A model generated the notes under the pieces. It searched no databases and was not told where the DNA came from. It saw only the letters and a program-made list of their open reading frames with translations. DNA of 64,000 bases from positions 186,001-250,000 of the forward strand of contig JAYKKM010000377.1 of assembly GCA_035772405.1 (NCBI GenBank), read 5' to 3'. Positions 60,601-64,000 of this stretch are shown in pieces (the first letter of the stretch is position 1; each line of letters starts with the position of its first letter). The stretch comes from Chrysogorgia sp. JL179-B06. Taxonomy: Eukaryota > Cnidaria > Anthozoa > Scleralcyonacea > Chrysogorgiidae. The translations under genes were made by a program, and so were the position numbers.

Positions 60601-62615
60601 CACAGTTGGCAGCACAACATTGATCACAGTTGGCAGCACAACATTGTTCACAGTTGACAGCACAACATTGTTCACAGTTGGCAGCACAACATTGTTCACA
60701 GTTGGCAGCACAACATTGTTCACAGTTGACAGCACAACATTGTTCTCAGTTGACAGCACAACATTGTTCGCGGTTGGCAGCACAACATTCTTCACAGTTG
60801 GCAGCACAACATTGTTCACAGTTGACAGCACAACATTGTTCACAGTAGGCAACACAGCATTGTTCTCAGTTGGCAGCACAACATTGTTCACAGTTGATAG
60901 CACAACATTGTTCTCAGTTGGCAGCAAAACATTGTTCACAGTAGGCAACACAACATTGTTCACAGTAGGCAGCACAACATTGTTCACAGTTGATAGCACA
61001 ACATTGTTCTCAGTTGGCAGCACAACATTGTTCTCAGTTGGCAGCACAACATTGTTCACAGTTGGCAGCACAACATTGTTCACAGTAGCCAACACAACAT
61101 TGTTCACAGTTGATAACACAACATTGTTCTCAGTTGGCAGCACAACATTGTTCACAGTTGGCAGCACAACATTGTTCACAGTAGCCAACACAACATTGTT
61201 CACAGTTGATAACACAACATTGTTCACAGTTGATAGCACAACATTGTTCACAGTTGATAGCACAACATTGATCACAGTGACAGCACAAGACAGCACAACA
61301 TTGTTCACAGCTGATAGCACACATTGATCACAGTTGGCAGCACAACATTGTTCACAGTTGACAACACAATATTGTTCTCAGTTGGCTGTACAAAATTGTT
61401 CAAAGTTGAAAGCACAACGTTGTTCACAGTTGACAGTGCACAACATTGTTCACAGTTGGCAGCACAACATTGTTCTCAGTTGGCAACACAACATTGTTCA
61501 AAGTTGACAGCACAGCATTGTTCACAGTATATAGGCAACACAACATTGTTCACAGTTGATAACACAACATTGTTCACAGTAGGCAACAAAATATTGTTCT
61601 CAGTTGGCTGTACAAAATTGTTCAAAGTTGAAAGCACAACATTGTTCTCAGTTGGCAGCACAACATGTTTCACAGTTGGCAGCACAACATTGTTCACAGT
61701 TGACAGCGCAACATTGTTCAGAGTTGACAGCACAACATTGTTCACAGTTGACAGCACAACATTGTTCACAGTTGATAGCACAACATTGTTCTCAGTTGGC
61801 AACACAACATTGTTCTCAGTTGGCAGCACAACATTGTTCACAGTTGATAGCACAACATTGTTCACAGTTGGCAGCACAATATTGTTCACAGTAGGCAACA
61901 CAACATTGTTCACAGTTGATAACACAGCATTGTTCACAGCAGGCAACACAACATTGTTCTCAGTTGGCATATTCGGATTGCTTATTTGCGGGGGTGCTAA
62001 ATTGAAGGGAATTTTGTGTTTCAAAATGGGTATATTATGCATATTTACAAATTATATATAACAATTAGATTATGAGCTCAAAATGTCTGAGGTGATAGTT
62101 AACGAGGGAAAAACCCAAACTATCGATATCTACAGGTACTGTATCAACAATTAGATATCGAGTAGCGCAGCCAATCAGATTACATCATTGTAAATTATTG
62201 GTGTTTTTGTTGGAATTCAAGTTCGGTTTCAGTATTGAAATAAGTTCCCTTTCTTTCATTTCTCTGAAATGTCTATTTTCATTCACAATGATACATGTAG
62301 TTAAAAGAATTTAAAAGTTATGTGCAGTATACCTTTGAATAAAATATTGTGTGATGTATTTACTAATGATTTCAATCTCATTTTTTCATCTCGTGGTGTA
62401 ACAGTTCTACTGCGACATCCGTAGAGACATATAGATACTATTAGTAATAGAACCTATATATAAGCACAAAATAATTTTTTCCAAACATGGTATTATACAA
62501 ATTAGCTTATTACCAACAACAGCTATTTAAAGTTTAAGTTATTAATTTTACTACTCACCAAACTCAGACCAAACATCAACAAGCAAACGACTGAAACTAG
62601 AGCTGACTTGAATAT
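36914..62615 (-). CDS. LMF2: Lipase maturation factor 2 (LMF2) gene, C-terminal half, 9 exons
   Basis: LMF proteins are multi-pass ER membrane proteins; LMF1 is needed for folding of secreted lipases and LMF2 is its paralogue. Nine exons (listed separately) join in frame on the minus strand: 62615-62559, 59377-59259, 55658-55586, 54517-54463, 51834-51597, 47271-47157, 45380-45211 and 36947-36914, with GT/AG at every internal junction (eight separate segments are listed; the ninth and further 5' exons lie to the right of the window or were not seen). The joined protein shows family hallmarks in order: a hydrophobic segment, HSYGLFR, MTGVGGGRPEV, FLYKPGD, PHQPRLDWQMWFASLG, NPWF, VDLYRYHFT, WWSREYV, then a C-terminal hydrophobic helix and a stop. 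The MTGVGGGRPEV and PHQPRLDWQMWF wording and the C-terminal helix fit LMF2 better than LMF1 from memory of both families. Introns are 1-8 kb and packed with transposons and satellites. Confidence 0.9.
37379..37443. repeat. (CAA)n microsatellite
   Basis: About 20 CAA units with one CGA variant. Confidence 0.95.
37865..37912. repeat. Poly-C run followed by (CA)n
   Basis: About 24 C, then ten CA units. Confidence 0.95.
38060..38300 (+). repeat. Terminal module copy 1
   Basis: GGTAGATATGTAGA ... GCCAATTACGAGTTTTAT ... AAGTACGTACTTGAAAAACG ... GAGTTTCTAATT. Same module at 39290-39535, 40545-40750 and, inverted, 33118-33300. Confidence 0.8.
38800..39560 (+). repeat. Dispersed repeat module, copy 1
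   Basis: Runs from CGCAAGCACGCAA through CATGCTGCGCGGTAGTA, a degenerate CCTAACC stretch at 39200-39255 and the terminal module. It is directly repeated at 40060-40750. Origin unknown; no transposase frame. Confidence 0.7.
39380..40020 (-). repeat. Right arm of the inverted duplication
   Basis: Reverse complement of 32590-33300 with few changes, including the LINE tail and (AATAC)n at 39726-39800. Confidence 0.85.
39726..39800. repeat. (AATAC)n microsatellite
   Basis: About 15 units; complement of the tract at 32821. Confidence 0.95.
40060..40750 (+). repeat. Dispersed repeat module, copy 2
   Basis: Direct repeat of 38800-39560. A short frame DYYRAACAGQMERG on the minus strand (near 40200) occurs in both and near 35150. 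Confidence 0.7.
41053..41975. repeat. Foldback with A-rich low-complexity body
   Basis: TCACAGGTATGTAACCACTG at 41064 is mirrored by CAGCGGTTACATACCTGTGA at 41937. Between them are (AAAAATT)-type stretches and an internal direct duplicate (41350-41560) of the left flank. Confidence 0.7.
41976..43655. other. LMF2 last intron, no gene recognised
   Basis: AT-rich. Holds a fragment (42530-42640) related to the palindromes at 30773. No exon found. Confidence 0.4.
43660..43746 (+). pseudogene. 5S rRNA-derived sequence
   Basis: CGGAAGTTAAGTAAACT, GGCCTG, GGTTAGCACTTGGATAAGTG and ACCATCTAGGTATACCGGTG align in order with the 3' two thirds of eukaryotic 5S rRNA. An insertion near 43690 and several changes rule out a functional gene. 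A 5S-headed SINE is the likeliest source. Confidence 0.65.
44171..44314. repeat. Hairpin element
   Basis: TTACACGGTTGCGCGAATAT...TTTTATCTTC pairs with GAAGATAAAATTCATAT...CCACCGTGTAA. A related single end is at 14950-14985. Confidence 0.8.
44425..44816. repeat. 15-bp satellite with orientation flips
   Basis: Unit TATGTTATGTTACAG in forward orientation at 44425-44516, reversed (ACATAACATACTGTA) at 44517-44700, then forward again at 44701-44816. No stops appear in several frames because 15 is divisible by three. Confidence 0.95.
45105..45180 (-). mobile_element. tRNA-like relic
   Basis: On the minus strand GGACCAGTCAGTATAGTGTA then GTGGTTACTACAC and GAGTTGAACATTCC, which look like degraded A and B box regions of a tRNA-derived SINE. 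Confidence 0.4.
45211..45380 (-). CDS. LMF2: LMF2 exon with C-terminal membrane helix
   Basis: 170 bp, acceptor TTTTTTAG, donor GTAAGT. In phase 0 it reads TDIPDEHVFGLLYTVIHSL, then a basic stretch, then a hydrophobic run LILLLFSSSLVLLA followed by LWWTKKGRVL. LMF2 has a C-terminal helix here and LMF1 does not, which supports the LMF2 assignment. Confidence 0.85.
46100..46165 (-). mobile_element. Penelope-like 3' hairpin
   Basis: On the minus strand TTGAAGGCTGTAATCTGACAG is followed by CCGAAAGC and an AATAAA run, the same layout as at 4203-4229. It lies just downstream of the GIY-YIG end at 46210. Confidence 0.45.
46210..46431 (-). mobile_element. Penelope-like element, C-terminal GIY-YIG region
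   Basis: About 73 codons without interruption: AWNNDHIIDFENGRIIDRG, NYRTRKTLESWHTGLMKEA, LKPLPGQYAIPL, then a stop at 46210. H-x7-IDF ... (K)TLE is the terminal part of the GIY-YIG endonuclease domain in Penelope-like retroelements. The RT portion is missing. Confidence 0.65.
46464..46592. repeat. Imperfect hairpin
   Basis: GGTTCATGCTTTGG...TTGAGTTATGGA pairs with TCCATAACTCAACGGAGTACGCCAAACCATGATCC. Confidence 0.7.
46608..47110 (+). mobile_element. CR1/L2-type LINE C-terminus, 3' UTR and (TTA)n tail
   Basis: LRNRHWLLVRSRIVFKILII, later TRTLRSSNRNLLLEP, DRTFSVAAPKLWNSFPQEIR and SSFKSALKTFLF with a stop at about 46931; one frame break near 46730. The 3' UTR (AGAGCAATGAGACTATTGTA ... ACGTCTTTATTG) leads into (TTA)n at 47092. 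Sits in the LMF2 intron opposite to the gene. Confidence 0.85.
47157..47271 (-). CDS. LMF2: LMF2 exon with WWSREYV
   Basis: 115 bp, acceptor TTTTGACAG, donor GTAAGT. It encodes EESWWSREYVSDYLPFII and then a stretch ending in SRFNLLR, matching the LMF pattern WW-R-(W/F)V-x-(D/E)(Y/F)-P near the C-terminus. The upstream intron (47272-51596) holds the Tc1/mariner-type element. Confidence 0.9.
47375..47445 (-). mobile_element. tRNA-like SINE head
   Basis: Minus strand TCTCGGTAGCTCAATGGTTA (A box) and GCAGGTTTGACGCCTGTCTG (B box region). Resembles the head of the SINE at 53314. Confidence 0.5.
47510..47840. repeat. Two adjacent palindromic elements
   Basis: GAGGTGATTAT...ATAATCACCTC near 47534-47602, and ACAATTATTCACC...GGCGAATAATTGT at 47726-47832 with central GAATATCGGTGAATAAAA pairing. 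Confidence 0.75.
47848..48170. mobile_element. MITE with TCTACGATCCGCCAA arms
   Basis: AAATCTACGATCCGCCAATT near 47868 and AATTTGGCGGATCGTAGATT near 48133 are inverted, extending outward to TAATTAGA/TCTAATCA. Confidence 0.75.
48175..48905. other. LMF2 intron, non-coding
   Basis: A 95-codon plus frame (48187-48474) matches no family I know. CAGTACTCCATCT occurs at 48524 and 48703. No exon. Confidence 0.4.
48958..49105. repeat. 22-bp subterminal tandem repeat, left
   Basis: Unit CGTCTTGCGGTTCGTCTGCG repeated about six times. An inverted, related array (ACGCAAGACGAACGCAACCG) is at 50998-51090. Confidence 0.9.
49203..49334 (+). pseudogene. Transposase N-terminal HTH fragment
   Basis: MGKFSEYARNRIISLTSTGI followed by TVRFTKMLEEEG resembles the first helix-turn-helix of Tc1-like transposases. 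The frame ends after about 43 residues and no DDE domain was found. Confidence 0.4.
49356..49535 (-). pseudogene. Short frame with splice donor, BEN-type N-terminus-like
   Basis: Minus strand APPKRMLVFFEADKTTAIL and, after a one-base shift, MWKVEYENGEYEALIIKL followed by GTAAGT at 49357. The V-x-W/E-x-NGEYEA pattern resembles N-terminal exons of cnidarian BEN-domain proteins. It lies inside the transposon. Confidence 0.25.
49735..50230 (+). mobile_element. hAT transposase C-terminal relic
   Basis: QYVRRYLAIPASSAWTERLF and SKAGQIVTAKRS, then after a frameshift IKANILVFLAENL and a stop at about 50224. This is the hAT dimerisation region (S-x-ER-FS-AG). Upstream, TTGCAATATATCGATATTTTC near 49735 resembles a hAT terminus. 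Inserted inside the Tc1/mariner-type element. Confidence 0.8.
51597..51834 (-). CDS. LMF2: LMF2 exon with PHQPRLDWQMWFASLG and NPWF
   Basis: 238 bp, acceptor TTTTTATGTAG, donor GTGAGG. It encodes PHQPRLDWQMWFASLG, then SYDRNPWFLSLLHKLL and VDLYRYHFTN, the most conserved part of the LMF C-terminal domain, thought to lie in the ER lumen. It ends with two bases that pair with the first base of the next exon to make Ser. Confidence 0.92.
52011..52290. mobile_element. MITE with TTA target duplication
   Basis: AAGGACATTGGCAACAAAAA and TTTTTGTTGCCAATGTCCTT are exact inverted ends, flanked by TTA at 52008-52010 and 52291-52293. The interior CAGTTTGTTTGATATG also occurs in the MITE at 62821. Confidence 0.8.
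52313..52425. repeat. Degenerate CTAACCCTAATA repeats
   Basis: Telomere-like but irregular AACCCTAATA units; similar patches lie at 19800-19875, 38550-38590, 39200-39255, 40465-40505, 54105-54190, 56700-56770 and 63515-63570. Confidence 0.75.
52430..53770 (-). mobile_element. CR1/L2-type LINE, decayed, split by a SINE
   Basis: Minus strand, in order: RPISNMKFISKIIEKAVS (53710), ENNLEERFQSAYKSFHSAEG (53600), then after the inserted SINE LLLLDLSAAFDTIDH (53160), FQSYLEERKQVVSVDGVASS (53060), the catalytic YYFYADDSQLYITF (52940), LIHAFISSKLDYCNSLFYGL (52580) and QNSAARLVTRTRKYEHISPV (52490). Multiple frameshifts. In an LMF2 intron, same strand as the gene. Confidence 0.85.
53232..53578 (-). mobile_element. 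tRNA-headed SINE pair inserted in a LINE
   Basis: Minus-strand tRNA-like domain at 53314-53387 with A box TAGCTCAATGG and B box GGTTCGATTCC; body CCACTAAATTGAAATAACCA. A second, plus-strand piece (GATTCGATTCCCGTCTGGGG at 53531, GTCACTAATATTTA at 53475) makes the insert an inverted pair. Confidence 0.75.
53795..54055 (-). mobile_element. CR1/L2-type LINE RT fragment
   Basis: 86 open codons: LQDYLLENDLFSELQSAYRC, HSTETTLLCVQNDMLL and VLLVLLDYSAAFDTIDHSI. A second copy of the block that also appears at 53160, so this is a separate insertion. Confidence 0.85.
54463..54517 (-). CDS. LMF2: LMF2 exon with FLYKPGD
   Basis: 55 bp, acceptor TTTCTAG, donor GTTAGT. It encodes EYDFLYKPGDINQRPSFV and leaves one base that combines with CC of the next exon to give Ala before PHQPRLDWQ. 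LMF proteins have E-x-F-x-Y-K-P-G at this place. Confidence 0.88.
54567..54602. repeat. (TCTG)n microsatellite
   Basis: Nine TCTG units. Confidence 0.95.
54610..55585. other. LMF2 intron, degenerate ACATGTTG sequence
   Basis: At 55240-55550 there are many diverged AACATGTTG, AACAGGGCTG and TTGTTACAG motifs resembling a worn version of the leader of the minisatellite at 59455-61975. The rest is non-coding. Confidence 0.5.
55586..55658 (-). CDS. LMF2: LMF2 exon with MTGVGGGRPEV
   Basis: 73 bp: one base completing a Ser codon, then 24 codons beginning MTGVGGGRPEVIIKGG and ending GPWK. Acceptor TTTGCAG; donor GTCGGT is less usual but keeps phase 0 into the next exon. MTG-GGRPEV is a signature of LMF2 proteins. 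Confidence 0.88.
55869..55935. repeat. Hairpin element
   Basis: GAAATTAGTGATTAAATGTC pairs exactly with GACATTTAATCACTAATTTC. Relatives at 16135 and 19284. Confidence 0.85.
56037..56850. mobile_element. Composite foldback with two internal hairpins
   Basis: GTTAGATCATATAGAGTTAA near 56054 and TTAACTCTATACTGTATGAT near 56808 are inverted ends. Inside, a block CATTAATAATTCATGAAGAA repeats at 56110 and 56388, each followed by a hairpin (GATGTTTATGGGCAGTTACA at 56292; GATCTTTATCTGATATACAA at 56593). Confidence 0.65.
57081..57847 (-). mobile_element. LINE reverse transcriptase C-terminal part
   Basis: INLKKGKTETLLFGTAQRLS, TYKYLGLEIDATLNLNSNFE, RASGRLRLLSRLRYCLDLNC, ILYNAMILPVLTYCGIL and FFYMGAKIFNELPLN. 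One base shift near 57140 leads into YIRKLCYAKSFKKQLKQFYG and a stop at 57081. This is the post-catalytic region of a non-LTR RT from a different family to the CR1/L2 pieces. Its 5' part is missing beyond 57847. A (TTTA)n tail lies at 56885. Confidence 0.85.
57865..58980. mobile_element. Possible TIR element
   Basis: GTGACTCCCTATAGTTA near 57868 and TAACTATAGGGAGCCAC near 58957 are inverted, about 1.1 kb apart. No target duplication could be confirmed. The reading frame at 57896-58159 (CSSKSNICFHI) is only faintly like a THAP domain. Confidence 0.4.
59010..59070. repeat. 22-bp tandem repeat with TTAGGG
   Basis: GGGATATTTAGGGTTAGGAA units, about 2.7 copies. Confidence 0.85.
59259..59377 (-). 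CDS. LMF2: LMF2 exon with the SYGLFR motif
   Basis: 119 bp, starting in phase 0 after an AATCCAG acceptor and ending with two bases (AG) before GTAGTT. It encodes 39 residues beginning VLYTGEIDKDVQNHLPRF and ending EMVHSYGLFR, the LMF2 stretch just before the MTG-GGRPEV block. A later AG at 59320 would give a shorter exon but breaks the phase with the preceding exon. The intron upstream carries the 24-bp minisatellite. Confidence 0.85.
59455..59705. repeat. Minisatellite leader
   Basis: Irregular TGAACAATGTTG / TGTAACAACA motifs ending with ATCATGGCTGAACAACCTTT and TGATCACGCGGGCACAGCAC. A shorter copy of the final part precedes the second block at 60521-60556. Confidence 0.7.
59706..60520. 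repeat. 24-bp minisatellite, block 1
   Basis: About 34 units of ACAACATTGTTCACAGTTGR followed by CAGC. Units differ mainly as GAC/GGC. The variant GCAAAACATTG recurs at about 59949, 60021 and 60117, spaced 72 and 96 bp, hinting at 3-4-unit higher-order duplication. Lies in the LMF2 intron 59378-62558. Confidence 0.97.
60556..61975. repeat. 24-bp minisatellite, block 2
   Basis: About 59 units, more varied than block 1: CTCAGTTGGC, GTAGGCAAC, GTAGCCAAC and AAAGTTGAAAGC variants. Two long segments (61345-61400 and 61585-61645) share the same rare variants, indicating segmental duplication inside the array. Confidence 0.97.
61976..62558. other. LMF2 intron, non-coding
   Basis: No exon consistent with the LMF2 phase was found; none is required, since the flanking exons join in frame. 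Confidence 0.5.
62559..62615 (-). CDS. LMF2: LMF2 exon, hydrophobic segment
   Basis: 57 bp, phase 0 at both ends. It is preceded on the minus strand by TTTCAG and followed by GTGAGT. It encodes IFKSALVSVVCLLMFGLSL, a membrane segment at the place where LMF2 has a transmembrane helix before the SYGLFR motif. This is the most upstream exon I can see; no exon was found between it and the right window edge. Confidence 0.8.
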
Positions 62616-62820
62616 CTGAAACCATTTTTCGCTTTTGGATTCAAAATTAAGACACCTTAATAAAATTAACAAAAACAAATTATTTTGACAATTGTTTATT
62701 TAAGGTGGCGCCTTCTGTTTTGTTTGGTAACAAATGTTAATGTTATTCACACAAATTCCAATAGGAAAGTACAGCATTTTTTAGTTTTGGACTCGAAATC
62801 AAAACCTCATCCCTTTTAAA

Positions 62821-63252
62821 GTGCCCATAACCTCAAAATGTTTTATTGTCTTGTTTGGAAGAACTTGTTTAAAATGATAAAGTAACTTCTATTGAAGATT
62901 TTCGTTTCTTTGCTTTCTTTTTGAGATATATCAGTTTGTTTGATATGCAAATGTCTGGAATTTCGTCACACATGCATAGTGACTTATTGGAGAAACGTGT
63001 ATATCTCTTTCATTCTCGAAGTTCGAAGAAGTTTGGTGTTGTGGGAGAAACGCACACACGTGTTATTCACACTTTAGTGTTTTTATTTCATGAACGCAAA
63101 GATATATAACATTATCTGATAACTCATATAAAACAAATTGATATATCTCAAAAAGAAAGCGAAGAAGTGAAAATCTTCAAAAGAAGTTACTTTATCATTT
63201 TAAAAGTTCTTCCAAATAAGACAATAAAAAATGTTGAGGTTACGGGCACTTT
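62821..63252. mobile_element. MITE with TTAA target duplication
   Basis: AGTGCCCATAACCTCAAAAT and the inverted ATGTTGAGGTTACGGGCACT; pairing continues through AAAATGATAAAGTAACTTCT and TTTTTGAGATATATCA. TTAA flanks both ends (62817-62820, 63253-63256). Confidence 0.8.
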
Positions 63253-63269
63253 AACGATTTCCTTTCTGA

Positions 63270-63310
63270 CTCCGGTCCGCTGCTTTACCAGTTGAGCTAC
63301 TGTGCCATGT
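63270..63310 (-). mobile_element. tRNA-like SINE 5' half
   Basis: Minus strand GGCACAGTAGCTCAACTGGT with AAAGCAGCGGACCGGAGTC. A 3' half (TCCGTTCAAATCCCGCTCGA) lies on the plus strand at 63620. Confidence 0.55.
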
Positions 63311-63467
63311 GGGAACAGTACTAATTAATCCATTTGAAATATATATATATATATAAATACTCTAAATTAAAATGTTAAAATCTGACGTTTCACCAGAGAG
63401 TGAAATACATGTATATATGTATATATAAATAAATATAACACATTACTCAAATTGTCATAATATTTAA

Positions 63468-63604
63468 GACTCAAAAGGATCGTTCTGTTTTTCTCTGGTC
63501 TTAATTTTTGGTTAGGTTAGGTTTGGGTTAGGTTTAAGGTAAGGATCAAGTTTAGGGTTAGGATTCGATTAGTTCTTGAAAATGTGAAGGTCCTTTTGAG
63601 TCAT
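63468..63604. repeat. Inverted repeat around telomere-like motif
   Basis: GACTCAAAAGGATC at 63468 and GGTCCTTTTGAGTC at 63588 are inverted around degenerate GGTTAGG repeats. Confidence 0.65.
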
Positions 63605-63674
63605 CCCTTTTAGCCTTGTCCGTTCAAATCCCGCTCGAGTCAACAATTTTCCGTCGACTCAGCAGTGTAGGTTA

Positions 63675-64000
63675 GCCTTTACACGGTACCGGACGTATTT
63701 GGATCTGATATGAAATTCGTACGGTTATAGGCCTTGCGTTTACACGGATCTGCTCTATCCGGACTAATTACGTACCGCCTAACCGGACTAGTTTTATACC
63801 TGCAAAAATGCATGTCTAATTTTGTACCTGTCCGCTTCCAACACTTAGGACAGAATAATTTTTGTACCTGATGGCACGGTTTAGGATTGAACGCTAGTGA
63901 GATTTGGCCAGGTTACCTAATTCGTTCAGAAAGAGGATGTTTTCGTTTTTGTATGTTGTTTTAGTACTTTTTAATCGAAAAGTTGTCACTACTAACAGCA
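63675..64000. other. Partial element with GTTTACACGG and CCGGAC motifs
   Basis: TTTACACGGTACCGGAC and GCGTTTACACGGATC recall the ends of the elements at 19597 and 22190. It may run off the window. Confidence 0.35.

Noticed and set aside
59706..61975. CRISPR-like regular repeat array
   Set aside because: The units are contiguous with no unique spacers, and the genome is eukaryotic.
59635..62061. Long ORFs of 245-316 codons on both strands
   Set aside because: All are translations of the 24-bp minisatellite, whose length divisible by three and lack of stops keep four frames open at once.

Overview
This looks like intron-rich, repeat-laden nuclear DNA from an animal. The repeat mix (restriction-like-endonuclease LINEs, CR1/L2-type LINEs, a Penelope-like fragment, tRNA- and 5S-derived SINE-like pieces, many palindromic MITEs, an abundance of ATTCTGATTGG-bearing hairpins) is what I associate with cnidarians, most likely an anthozoan. 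That placement is inference. No prokaryotic features are present, and most long open frames are accidents inside satellites or transposons.

Two host genes could be pieced together from splice signals and reading phase, both on the minus strand. The first is the C-terminal half of a lipase maturation factor 2 (LMF2) gene, an ER membrane protein. Nine coding exons lie between 62615 and 36914, and every junction keeps the frame. Its 5' exons lie beyond the right edge. The second is an uncharacterised acidic, probably helical protein. It starts at 25198 and runs leftward through small exons at 17920, 16623, 15137, 7923 and 2407, all joining in frame. Its 3' end was not found.

The rest is introns and intergenic DNA. 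1-8.4 kb: a Mutator-like transposase relic, three tRNA-like SINE units, long AT repeats, a perfect 65-bp hairpin and a Penelope-type 3' end. 8.5-14 kb: two decayed RLE-type LINEs head to tail on the minus strand. 14-24 kb: nested MITEs and foldbacks, one with its empty insertion site visible elsewhere in the window. 25-32 kb: gene 2 start, hairpin clusters, an L2-type LINE fragment. 32.5-40.8 kb: two inverted copies of a ~0.7 kb module 6 kb apart, a 1.16-kb foldback transposon with a Cys-rich reading frame, and three further direct copies of a terminal module. 41-45 kb: a low-complexity foldback, a 5S rRNA-derived relic, a 15-bp array that flips orientation. 45-62.6 kb: LMF2 exons among a 2.2-kb Tc1/mariner-type element (with hAT debris inside), LINEs, SINEs, and a 2.3-kb, 24-bp minisatellite inside one LMF2 intron. 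62.6-64 kb: a TTAA-flanked MITE and tRNA-like fragments.

Nothing here is a coherent new multi-gene system. The most informative results are the recovered host genes, the two unusual satellites, and the nested-transposon evidence for target-site duplications.
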